Shown here piece by piece: positions 1 through 8,805 of a DNA stretch of 13,537 bases (the first letter of the stretch is position 1; the number at the start of each line of letters is the position of its first letter). The DNA lies in assembly GCA_002751075.1 (NCBI GenBank), contig NAOQ01000823.1, positions 1-13,537 of the forward strand, in the 5' to 3' direction. The stretch is from Ichthyophonus hoferi (Eukaryota; Opisthokonta; Ichthyosporea; Ichthyophonida; Ichthyophonidae). Below the pieces are notes generated by a model. The model saw nothing but the letters and a program-made list of their open reading frames with translations. It was not told where the DNA came from and made no database searches. The position numbers were made by a program, and so were the translations under genes.

Positions 1-81
1 CTATTACTATTACTATTACTATTACTATTACTATCACTATCACTATCACTATCACTATCACTATTACTATTACTATTACTC
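1..81. repeat. CTATTA/CTATCA hexanucleotide array
   Basis: Near-perfect tandem copies of CTATTA with a central block of CTATCA units. The array starts at or before the left edge. It probably lies in an intron or flank of the plus-strand gene whose exons begin at 429. The same hexamer, with the same CTATCA variant, recurs at 2129-2264. Confidence 0.95.
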
Positions 82-428
82 TGACCTTTTTTTTCAGGTT
101 AAAGTCAATATATCGTTTCACATTATACCAAAAATACTTAAAGAATGTTATTAATTGACCCGTGTATCTGAATTCTTAATATAATTGATGAGAAAAGGTT
201 ATTTTAAGATATTAAGAACAATGATAGTGTAGGATCAGTTATCAAAAATGGAAAATAACACTACATTAAAAATGAACAAAAATTTGTCATATTATGCAAA
301 GAGTCCCAATAAACCGTTAGTTGTTAGTTGTGTATGTTTGATAGTAGTTAATTAATAATCTTTCAAAGTAGTTATCTACTTTATTTTTAGTGGTATATAA
401 CGTATATAACATAATATTTATTATACAG
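82..428. other. Probable intron of the plus-strand gene, no exon supported
   Basis: AT-rich sequence between the hexamer array and the first supported exon. A pyrimidine run ending in CAG at 95-97 looks like a splice acceptor, but none of the three frames after it stays open to a credible donor, so I do not call an exon. Nothing else is recognisable. Confidence 0.5.
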
Positions 429-467
429 GGCTTCAGTTCTGGTATGAACAACACGGCCCGATTACAG
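429..467 (+). CDS. Small exon of the unrecognised plus-strand gene
   Basis: A 39-base exon flanked by TTATTATACAG and GTAGGA. In the phase-0 frame it encodes GFSSGMNNTARLQ. It is GC-richer than the flanking introns. It is the least secure of the three exons because it is so short. Confidence 0.45.
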
Positions 468-2113
468 GTAGGATAGGAGTCTTTATTATTTTTTCTTTAC
501 AGTATTTCTATGTTTATTTATTACACATGCTCTTCTATTCCCGGCCATTCCCCACCTTCCTTATTTGTTTACTTATACTCTCAATATTCATTCACCAGTT
601 TATCTTCTTCTCTATTATTATTTTCTCTTATATTATAGATAGATAATCATATGATATACATGTCATATGGTTTTTTAAAGCCAATGTGTAGATATTTACA
701 TACCCACACATATTATTGGTAGGTATATATAGTTTTTTCTCATTTTATTATCTTTCTATTAAAACAACCTAAACCACTTAACCCAGTTATTTCTTTTCAT
801 TGTTTTTAACATGTAATGTAAATCCCATCCTTTCTCAATGTATCTAGATATTAATATACAATATCTATCTTTTTCTTTTCTTGCATTTTTACTCCTGCTA
901 TATATACGGTATATATATATATGTTATAATAATTATTTGAGTTTTATACCTACCATACCTACCGTACCATACTATCCTTTGATTACCCAGTTCTAGCAAA
1001 TACTTATAATAATTAGCACGATAGAACTAACCAATAAAATAATTATTTGCCTTAAATACTAACGCTCATCCTTATATGGCTATAATTCCACCAATTCAAT
1101 CCATTCAGGGTCTAGCAAAATGCAACCAAATCTTCTGTATGGAATCGTTTGTAAAAGCGTATGATTCGCCCCTAGATTTCTCTCCACCAATCACAGAGAA
1201 GGTTAAAAATGTAGCTGATCCAATTCGGTTTTGTTCTTTCATGAAGGTAAGTTATGATTGGTTGTAATGTTACATTTAACGAGGTTTTATTTAACATGTT
1301 AAATTTTAAGTATCTTATACTATGGTTAAAATGTAAAATACTCGACTGGGTTTGGTTTAGTGTCATATTGGTTTTTATCAATAATTAATATCATTATTCT
1401 ATTGCTAAATAAACCACTCTACCAATCACTACCACGGTGTGACGTAAGAGTTTATACTAATTCTAATATGCTATAGATATGTCTACATATATAGGTTATT
1501 ATGAAATGAAATAATAATAGTAGAGTATTGTATTAGTATAATAATATAATAGTGTGATTGTATTTAGTAAAATATAATAAAACATAATAGTATGATAGGG
1601 TAACTCTGTGTATATGAATCCCAACATGCTATATATATATATATGTTAGAAATAATGGCAATACTAGGATTATATACGCATATATATATGACATAGGTAA
1701 ATGGAGTACGTGTTAGCTTTGAAAAGCATTGCTCCTTGTTTTTTCTGTTTCCCGTTAATATTTAAAGCATGTTAATTGTTGGTAGCATAGCCTTTCATGT
1801 ATATATAAATGTATATATTCATCTCAATACTTAAAACATATATATACATACATACCTACATATATATATATACTTAAACACATTAACATTCACATCATTC
1901 CATTATCCCTATCCTACCGTCCTTACCCATCTGCTATTGTATGCAACATCGCACCCTTTGCCCCACCAGAGCCGACCCCAGCACTCTGACCTACTGGGAG
2001 ATGCCTGGCTGGGTACCTTATCCATCAGTGCCACCCCCCCCTACCTCCGTAAATCCAAGAAGAATGTTATTACCATAACTAGGGTTAAGTCTGAGGCTGC
2101 AGGGTGTGATTAG
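429..2113 (+). CDS. Unrecognised protein, C-terminal part (three exons)
   Basis: Three exons join in one open frame: 429-467 (13 codons), 1109-1246 (46 codons) and 1970-2113 (47 codons plus TAG). Every visible intron boundary is phase 0, which supports the join. Donors are CAG|GTAGGA and AAG|GTAAGT; acceptors are TATACAG, CATTCAG and CCCCACCAG. The visible 106 residues are soluble-looking. They include a Cys-rich stretch (AKCNQIFCMESF), the segment SPLDFSPPITEKVK, then ADPIRFCSFMK, and a basic tail (YLRKSKKNVITITRVK) ending in AAGCD. There is no membrane segment and no motif I can assign to a family. The N-terminal part lies off the left edge. In another frame the first exon reads LQFWYEQHGPIT, but that frame meets an early stop in the second exon. 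The model rests on splice signals, composition and phase rather than homology. Confidence 0.55.
468..1108 (+). other. Intron of the unrecognised gene
   Basis: A 641-base AT-rich intron, GTAGGA to CATTCAG. It has short TA runs and a TACC-rich patch near 945-970. No exon or RNA gene seen. Confidence 0.5.
1109..1246 (+). CDS. Middle exon of the unrecognised plus-strand gene
   Basis: A 138-base exon of 46 codons starting GLAKCNQIFCMESF and ending RFCSFMK. It is followed by a consensus donor GTAAGT and preceded by TTCAATCCATTCAG. The frame is open throughout and composition is clearly less AT-rich than the introns. The frame also stays open for 33 bases upstream, so an ATG at 1076 could start a short reading frame, but the acceptor at 1108 is the simpler reading. 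Confidence 0.6.
1247..1969 (+). other. Intron of the unrecognised gene
   Basis: A 723-base intron from GTAAGT to TTTGCCCCACCAG. The body is TA-dinucleotide-rich (for example 1630-1690 and 1795-1875) and the last 60 bases become pyrimidine-rich. No exon seen inside. Confidence 0.5.
1970..2113 (+). CDS. Terminal exon of the unrecognised plus-strand gene
   Basis: 47 codons and a TAG, reading SRPQHSDLLGDAWLGTLSIS, then ATPPYLRKSKKN, then ITITRVKSEAAGCD. It is the most GC-rich patch of the first 2.5 kb and lies directly after a strong acceptor (CCCTTTGCCCCACCAG). A run of eight cytosines at 2034-2041 falls inside the frame and would be sensitive to sequencing indels. A second frame over the same bases reads YWEMPGWVPYPSVPPPP but stops sooner and does not match the phase of the preceding exon. 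Confidence 0.6.
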   Translation, partial: SRPQHSDLLGDAWLGTLSISATPPYLRKSKKNVITITRVKSEAAGCD

Positions 2114-2128
2114 CTGTGGTACTAGTAG

Positions 2129-2264
2129 TATTACTATTACTATTGTTATCACTATCACTATTACTATTACTATTACTATTACTATTACTATTACTATTAC
2201 TATTACTATTACTATTACTATTACTATTACTATTACTATTACTATTACTACTATTACTATCACC
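2129..2264. repeat. CTATTA hexanucleotide array (second copy)
   Basis: About 22 tandem copies, with a TATCAC variant near the start and again at the end. It begins only about 15 bases after the stop codon at 2113, so it probably lies in the 3' untranslated region. The long Ile-Val reading frame on the opposite strand is only this hexamer read as ATAGTA. Confidence 0.95.
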
Positions 2265-3273
2265 CGATAATTATATAATTAGTAAGTAAATGTACGCAAT
2301 AGTATTAATGCGGCTGGATATTAATAATGATGGTTGTTATAGCTAGGTTTTACGTGTTGGTTCTAAGTATGAGCTGTGTGGTTATTGGTTTTAACAGTAC
2401 CTTCACCAGGGGCATGAAGTGAGTATTGATACGACAGGCCAAGCTGACTGTTAATTAAATAATTTAATTTAATTAATTGCGTTAATAATTCAATCGTGAA
2501 TTTTGAATTTGATTAGCTTACATTTACATAGCTGACACTAAGTAATAAGCCTATGACACGGTGATATTAACAACATATTGTTTTATATGGGGGCCATGTG
2601 TTCGTTCATCTGTAGGAATGTATCATTTAATAAACAACATTTAATGTACCTATCACCACTACTCCTGCTTTGACACACCGCCCACAGTATATTGATTGTT
2701 TACATTAAACCAATTGTAATTAACTTTAATATTATATTGTAATACTTCTATAATAGAGTAATACTATTGTATCATATAATCATATAATACTACTATTATA
2801 ACATATAATAATACTATGATACCATATAGTAATACTAATACTATTATGTTATACAGTAATGTAACTATAACATATAGTAAGCCTCATACTGTATAGTAAT
2901 CATACTATACTATATACTATATAATACTACTACTATTATATTATTAATATTGTCTAGATGTTTACATATTTATTTGCCATCTTTTTGTTTAAGTGGGCAA
3001 AACCCTTATCCTCCTGAAGGAAATATAACTAAATACTATATAAATACAAACGTTTATATTATAATTTGGTCACAAATTCTATTATAATAATTTGCATTTG
3101 GAGTGCAGCATAATTACTATTACAAAAACTTCTTATTTTATATATATATAAAATATAAATATATTTACATACATACGTGCATTAATCATTATCTAGTTGA
3201 AGGATTTGATTGGATATAATTCCAAGCACAAACTCTCCTTGGTCTAAGGCGCTTTGTGTGAATGGCTTATGTT

Positions 3274-3495
3274 GTATTATATTATGTTATGCTGTTATGT
3301 TATGCTATGTTATGTTATGTTATGTTATGTTATGGTATGTTATGCTATGCTATGCTATGTTATGTTATGATATGTTATGTTATATTATATTACGTTATGG
3401 TATGTTATATTATGTTATAATATGGTATGCTATATTATATTATATTATATTATATTATATTATGTTATGTTATGGTATCTTATCTTATCTTATCT
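3274..3495. repeat. TTATG-type pentanucleotide array
   Basis: Imperfect tandem pentamers (TTATG, with TTATA, TATGC, TATGG and TATCT variants), in phase for long stretches. Because 15 bases make a five-residue repeat without stops, it produces a false Tyr/Cys/Leu-rich reading frame. It lies downstream of the GT92 stop codon on that gene's strand. Confidence 0.9.
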
Positions 3496-3525
3496 GTTAT
3501 TATGGCAATATCATACCATAATAAC
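3496..3525. other. Perfect 10-bp hairpin past the GT92 stop
   Basis: GTTATTATGG at 3496-3505 and CCATAATAAC at 3516-3525 are exact reverse complements around a 10-base loop. The hairpin lies 62 bases downstream of the GT92 stop codon, between the stop and the pentamer array, so it would be in that gene's 3' untranslated region or 3' flank. Confidence 0.6.
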
Positions 3526-3587
3526 CTACACAATATAATAAAATCAAATAAATAACCAATTAAACCCTAATCACTCATAACCCAATA

Positions 3588-4461
3588 TTAATTATTAAAA
3601 ACCAATAAAACCCTTCTTTTTAAAGCATCATCACCCCTATTATTATTATCACTCATAATATTTCTATAAATATCCCTAAATGATGTATCGGTGATTGTGC
3701 CATGAAAGTCAATCCAATTGGTTGGTGGAATCTTTGGATCCTTACTGGTTGGGGCTGGCCAATCCTGTACCAGTCCGTTTCTGCCTGAGAATTTCTGTAG
3801 GTAGTCCTCCCAACTTCTAACCTTATAATGATTCCAGTGCATTTTCTCTGGCTCTAACTCTAACGATGTCCAAGGTTTTCTAATCCAAAACCAATGTATA
3901 TAGGTGTTAAGGGTACACCTGCTGGGACGGATAAAGGCATGTTTCTGGTTCTGGTAGGGCCCGATCCCTAATCCAGTTACCTTGGTGTGCACATAGGCCT
4001 CGGGGACAGGGATAGTTGGCATAACAACCCGCCCAGATGATCCATACACCTTATTGAATAAGGATACCTGTCCTACCTTGGGATTGGTGGATTCTATCAC
4101 TGCTAGCTCATCAGCTAGCGAATAGGATCTCGTTACATTTGGATTAATGTATATGTATTGATCTATGTCTACAAACGCCACCCATTTACACAGGGGCTCT
4201 AAGGCTAATCTAGCATATACCCATGCTTGTGCTTGTGTTTTCCTCCATGGCCAATAGTGTACGTCTACATATGGGTTATGTTCAAATAATTCTCTCACAT
4301 TGTCTGTACTGTTGTTGTCGTTGACAAAGAAATGATCCACGCCTACCCTACGGTGGTAGTTGACCCAGTCTGTTACATAGTGTGCCATGTTTTTGATTTG
4401 GGTGTACATACATACATTGTACTTGGGAAGGTGCAAGGTGGGTAGGGGGCGCGGAAGGAAT
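3588..4461 (-). CDS. GT92 exon 2, catalytic domain
   Basis: Exon of 874 bases: one base completing Arg321, 290 codons and TAA. The open frame continues upstream through the pyrimidine tract (reading Leu-Ser repeats) to an ATG at 4559. That ATG is inside the intron and is not the start. The acceptor CCCCCCTGCTCAG gives the only phase that matches exon 1. N-glycosylation sequons are visible at NNST and NVTR. The last ~20 residues (SDNNNRGDD to VFNN) are past the recognisable domain. Confidence 0.93.
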
Positions 4462-6438
4462 CTGAGCAGGGGGGAGAGCGAGAGGGAAAGGGAGAGAACA
4501 GGATAAAATGATGGCATGGAATAGGATGATAATAGGATAGTATGTATAATAGTGTGCATATATGACGGTATCGGGATGAAATATTATGTATATACGTTAG
4601 TACAATCCTCTATCTATAATATTATAATAACCTCGTCATAACAACCTTATATCATATACTCTAATCGCAAATACAAATATAGTTGCTAATATTATATTCA
4701 CAATCATTTTAGACCTACTACATTAAATTTAATGGAGTATCATTATTTCATTCCTATATGCATAGCTAAATATTCCTATACATATCTAGATCCAGCCATA
4801 CATACATGCACACTGCATACTATCTGGATAATACCCACACCAACTATGTGTTTATATGAGCAATATTGGCAACATAGATGTATAGACAATACAAAAGATA
4901 TGGTGGTCGTTTACGTAGGCTTTGGAGTTGAAGTTTTAGTTTTTTAAAAGGACAATTTAATTATTAATTATTGTTATTAAGAAAAGGTATGTATGTTGTG
5001 TTGACATATGTATGTATATAGATATTATGTTAGATTCTAGTGAGTGGGTTTGTGTTATATACAATATATACTTATAAATATATACTAGAATATAAGGTTT
5101 ATAATTAGTGTACAAATATCTTTGTGTTATGTATATTGTATATATTTAAATTTTAAATATATATATGTATATTGTATGACTTATACATTATATATGCTTG
5201 TAGCTATCACCTCTAGAATATCATGCGATCAAGTTTTAAAAAGTTGTTGCAATTCGTGTTTAGAATTTAATATTAAACACGTGGTTTAAAGCACAGAAAA
5301 GATAATAGTAAAAGGTTAATCAAGTGGGAGCTGAAAATTATTATAGGGTAGAAACCGCATTGTATATGAATACTATAGGTGATATATATACATCATACAT
5401 ATAGCATATGTAGTATACAGATATTACGCACATAGTATATATATATATAATAAGTTAAAAGAATACAACAACATACCTCGCCAAACTTCTTAACACGGAT
5501 TTAGACGGCGTTGCTATGGTAACCCTATCACCATATCTAGGATGAACCCCTCCTGGGATTGGTGTAATATCACACACTACTACATCATCCAACTTAGATC
5601 TTCTATATGGATATATAGGATATGCAGCCCCACCTATAATACACTCAACTCTATTCAGTCTACGTTTTTGTTTGTCGTCCACCGGATGTATTCTATAGTT
5701 ATATCCCTGTGTAAACACTACCAACCAATTTTTTTCTGGAACATGATATGCAGTTAATACATAGGGTGTAAACCAGTTATCTATATATGTTTCTCTCCAA
5801 AGTGTAGTTTCTTCAGTTACTAACGGTGGAGGAAAGCCCAGAGGTCGTCCCATTACTGTATCATTATTAACTACCGGTATATTATTAAGTTGTAGTTTTT
5901 TCATAAAAGGACTTGCTCCTAGATTTAACTTTTGTAGAATTTCTAAATCAACACCATATGTTTGAATAAAAGTTTCTATTCTTGATATTTGGCGTCTGCT
6001 TGCAGTTGCTGCCTGTAGTGATTTGGGTATGCTTTGCATGTTTTGTTCTTGCTTAGAAATAAACACCTTGTGTTTATTACGTACATCAGGGGTAAGTCTA
6101 TGATTTGGATCCACCCCACCGCTGGCACTTTGATTATCTATACTCCAGAGAGAAGATAATTCAGAATCATGCTGGTCAATAGTATTGTCTATACCTTGGT
6201 CTATACTATGTTTTAAGTGTAGGTTGGTAGTAATACCACCGTTATTATTCTCTCTTCGCCAAAATGATACTATTTTTAACGGCCAACTACGTGGAGCCAA
6301 GCGATGTGTTTCTGAAAAATACCGTGTAGAATAGTGCAGTGTATGTAGGGTAAGCCATATAATAATTATACTAGCAAGTACCTTTAGCGTAAAGGTATTT
6401 GGTAAGGCCCAACGTCCAGCTGCGCGCCAACCTTTCAT
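3588..6438 (-). CDS. Glycosyltransferase family 92 protein, two exons, 611 aa
   Basis: A Golgi-type glycosyltransferase of family GT92 (formerly DUF23). Characterised members transfer galactose to N-glycan core fucose (nematode GALT-1) or extend pectic galactan (plant GALS); the acceptor here cannot be told. Exon 1 is 6438-5477 and exon 2 is 4461-3588. They join in phase 2 across GAG|GTATGT and CTGCTCAG, making Arg321 from AG plus A. Layout: short basic N-terminus, one membrane anchor at about residues 20-36, a low-complexity stem to about 210, then the catalytic domain. Family marks are KNMAHYVTDWVNYHRR (from 344), NDNNSTDN (from 368), HYWPWRKTQ (from 389), the DxD-like metal site DID at 419-421, and NHYKVRSWEDY (from 531). 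The start is fixed by an in-frame TAA nine bases upstream. It looks intact. The WPW-KTQ and NHYK wording resembles the plant and fungal branch more than nematode enzymes (from memory). Confidence 0.92.
4462..5476 (-). other. GT92 intron
   Basis: A 1015-base phase-2 intron, GTATGT to CTGCTCAG. The last 40 bases on the sense strand are a strong C/T tract (4463-4500); the rest is highly AT-rich with TA-dinucleotide runs. A 71-codon frame on the opposite strand at 4732-4947 has no coding character. Confidence 0.85.
5477..6438 (-). CDS. GT92 exon 1: anchor, stem and start of catalytic domain
   Basis: Exon of 962 bases. The N-terminus is MKGWRAAGRW, followed by a hydrophobic helix (VLASIIIIWLTLHTL) with lysine and arginine on the cytosolic side, as in type II Golgi proteins. 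An Asn/Gln/Ser-rich stem follows. From about residue 215 the sequence reads like the start of the GT92 domain (VLTAYHVPEKNWLVVFTQ, then RVECIIGG). The frame continues only seven codons beyond the donor before stopping, as expected for intron sequence. Confidence 0.92.
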
Positions 6439-7663
6439 ACTCTTTTATTTATAATAATAATAATAATAACAGTAAATAAATACATATACATATACCGCTA
6501 TTCTATGCATCTATACATTAAGCAATAGTGTGCCATACATGGCGCCAAAACGATAATAAGGAACAACAATAACTATACCCAGACCATATCATTGTTTGTT
6601 TACATGGTCGTGAGGCCATTTCTCTTCATGATTTATAGCGAATAGGCTATAGGGAAAAAGACAATAGTGGATTGGCTCAGTATTCTGGCTCTTTAAAATC
6701 CTATAAAGAGAAATAGTGTAAAATAATAAAATTGTATTTTTTATTTTTAAAATACATTATCTTAATTATAGTAAAAATTTTTTATTATTATTTATAATAG
6801 TACATATTTTAGTTGCTGACCGGTAAAACTGGGTGTATGTAAGGGCTTTAACAAAACCAATCGTCATGAAGAATCTAAAAAAACAATTGAGCTGAATTAG
6901 AGAACTGGTGAGGTCCAAATGTCTATCCGCGTACTGGAGAGAGGGTGTATAAACGATGATTACAACTACTCCATTAAAACATATGAATTCACCAAGCTTC
7001 AAATATTAATTTAAATAAAACTAAACAATAGTTATTTGTCAATTAAATATAGGCAATTATTTGTAACAGGAAGTAAAGTGTCGCTACAATCTGACTCTTG
7101 CTCTTGGTGAAAGCGTGACCCGGATGTAACTGAGTGAGGGTCAATTTTATGCCCGATTCTAACGCAATCAATGCCCGAAGCAATTATGGTACATAAGGAC
7201 AATGCATATTTAACTAGTAAAATAAATTATATATATATATATATATATTGAGCACTGTGTTATTATGATCAAGAAAGATAAAAAGTTTAACCTATTATTA
7301 TGTGGTCTTGCATTGCTGGACTTAAACGTGGGAAAGTTAGCCCTCTGGGAATGAACGGCTATTGGATATTTGAATTTGAATTGTTTTGATTGGCTTTCAT
7401 CATTGGTCCCTCATGTTTAGTATACATTCCGATTGGCTAGTACAAAATCTAGCTGGTGGTGTATAGTTAGATTTCGTATTATATATATACTGTAGTACAC
7501 CAAATAACTAAAACTATAAAAACCTATATTATTATGTTATGCAAACAATTACGCTATACCTATATATGTACGCTATAAACATTGCTTTTTACTTTTGAAT
7601 CAAAAACACTGTAAACAACGTTTGCAATTCTACCACAGTATAATGTGTTAAAACAGAAAAATA
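6439..7663. promoter_or_regulatory. Upstream region of the GT92 gene with CCAAT boxes
   Basis: AT-rich stretch with patches of higher GC at 7080-7200 and 7300-7460. The octamer AGCCAATC, a good match to the NF-Y/HAP CCAAT box, occurs on the minus strand at 6670-6677 (about 230 bases before the ATG), 7388-7395 and 7431-7438. Two more ATTGG pentamers lie at 7361 and 7402. A TTA trinucleotide run (about 6445-6470) sits next to the start codon. No clear TATA box can be picked out because TATA is everywhere. The 78-codon frame at 6766-7002 on the minus strand is not convincing. Confidence 0.35.
7116..7143. repeat. TGACCC / GGGTCA inverted repeat
   Basis: Exact 6-bp arms at 7116-7121 and 7138-7143, separated by 16 bases, in a GC-richer patch. 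Just beyond lie two exact copies of ATGCCCGA at 7149-7156 and 7171-7178. It could be a protein-binding site or a remnant of an unrecognised element. Confidence 0.4.
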
Positions 7664-7992
7664 TAAGGTAAACATAACCTGTCTTTATCTTAAACCATTA
7701 CCTTGTCAATGAACGACTCACGTCAGGTGGCATATTATAGTATAAACAAAACTAGAGCCCCTATCTCAACCACTGTGTGGTTGATTTGTACTATCATAAA
7801 CACATGTGTTGTCGGGAGGCTGAATTTGGATTAAACTGTATACCTAATATAATATAGTACACAAGATACAAGAATTATTTTCAATCTGAATCCTTACTAC
7901 GTAGCTTTGATAGTTAAACTCTATTATTTGATAAATAGCAGACAATCAATAGATAAACTATATTTTTTATTTTAATATAAATAAACAAACAA
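7664..7992. repeat. Diverged direct repeat, copy 1
   Basis: Matches 8461-8805 along most of its length. Shared landmarks in the same order are CTTTATCTTAAA, CAGGTGG, TAAACAAAACTAGA, CTCAACCAC, ACTGTATACCTAATATAA, AATAGCAGA-AAT and AAATAAACAAA or its counterpart. Copies differ by many substitutions and small gaps. An inverted repeat AACCAC-TGT-GTGGTT is at 7768-7782. There is no reading frame, so this is either an old segmental duplication, a short non-autonomous element or a duplicated noncoding RNA. Confidence 0.7.
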
Positions 7993-8460
7993 ATATGTAA
8001 TTATATTAATGTATTACACATGTTCCAACATAGTGCAATGCAGACCTTCTTTCCCCGTCAAATGTCAGTTTTATCAGAGTAGAATAAATTGAAAATTTAA
8101 AATATAAAAAAAGCTAGTCATATTACTCGCCAGTCAGGTTGTCAATAACACTCTATTTTGTATTTATTATTATATTGAATGGTAGCCAATCATTGCAAGC
8201 AAAGAATTAGAATAATAGACAAGTGAAAAGTGAAAAATAACTCTTGTTTTACTGATGGATGCCGTGTGCTGGTAGTGTTACAGACATGAAATGTCATTAT
8301 ATACAGTATGCCCTATATACCATATACAAACCAATTGCTATTTTGGAACTACTTAGTTTGATTGTTACTATGGCTATTCTGGTCTGTGGTGTGTATGTAG
8401 TTATATATAAGGTCTATAGTGTACTGCTCTACTGTAATGCAAATGTGGAGACGGTAAAAT
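7993..8460. other. Spacer between the two direct repeats
   Basis: AT-rich, with one AGCCAATC on the plus strand at 8184-8191. A 67-codon frame at 8259-8462 on the plus strand would encode a hydrophobic segment (SLIVTMAILVCGVYVVIY). Such frames arise easily in AT-rich DNA and nothing else supports it as a gene. Confidence 0.4.
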
Positions 8461-8805
8461 AGAGAATAAGAATACCATCTTTATCTTAAATCCCTAACCT
8501 GACAATCACGCATGCCAGGTGGTGGACTAGAGTGTAAACAAAACTAGAAACCCCGTCTCAACCACACAGTGGTTAATTCACACCATTTAAGCACGTAATG
8601 TGGCGAGACTGAATTCAAATCAAACTGTATACCTAATATAACATAGTATACAGGAATTAATCTCACTCTGAAGCATTATGATGTAGGTTTGAGAGACGTT
8701 CTCTACTACCATTTTCCATGTTAGCTAAATAATATTTAGTAGTGATTAATAGCAGATAATAAATAAATACCACATACATTACATTTTAATACAAAATAAA
8801 TAAAA
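8461..8805. repeat. Diverged direct repeat, copy 2
   Basis: Partner of 7664-7992, about 796 bases further on in the same orientation. It contains AACCAC-ACA-GTGGTT at 8560-8574, GTCTC/GAGAC enclosing it (8555-8559 and 8605-8609), and an exact 8-bp inverted repeat CTGTATAC/GTATACAG (8625-8632 and 8646-8653). The third stem is imperfect in copy 1. No coding frame and no obvious target-site duplication. Confidence 0.7.

Larger units (their letters stand above)
2114..3587. other. Tail-to-tail intergenic region
   Basis: Region between the stop of the plus-strand gene and the stop of the minus-strand glycosyltransferase. It holds the second CTATTA array, a stretch at about 2720-2950 of decayed TATAGTAA/TACTATTA units, the TTATG array and a hairpin. 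AATAAA occurs on the plus strand at 2629-2634 and on the minus strand at 2969-2974. Either could serve polyadenylation of the converging transcripts, but both are over 500 bases from the stops and such hexamers are common by chance here. No gene seen. Confidence 0.6.

Noticed and set aside
82-150. Strong acceptor-like tract ending in CAG at 95-97 with a short open frame
   Set aside because: The best frame gives only 18 codons before a stop, and no donor joins it to the exon at 429 in phase.
2018-2263. 81-codon frame on the minus strand rich in Ile-Val
   Set aside because: It is the CTATTA hexamer read as ATAGTA, plus the antisense of the plus-strand terminal exon.
3210-3521. 103-codon Tyr/Cys/Leu-rich frame
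   Set aside because: It is the TTATG array read through; five-base repeats stay open without coding.
4732-4947. 71-codon plus-strand frame in the GT92 intron
   Set aside because: Intron sequence with no family resemblance and AT-driven composition.
6766-7002. 78-codon minus-strand frame upstream of GT92
   Set aside because: No recognisable domain or splice signals, and an in-frame stop precedes the GT92 ATG, so it is not an extension of that gene.
8259-8462. 67-codon frame with a hydrophobic segment, a possible small membrane protein
   Set aside because: There is no homology, codon or context support. Hydrophobic frames are expected by chance in AT-rich DNA, and it ends at the border of a repeat copy.
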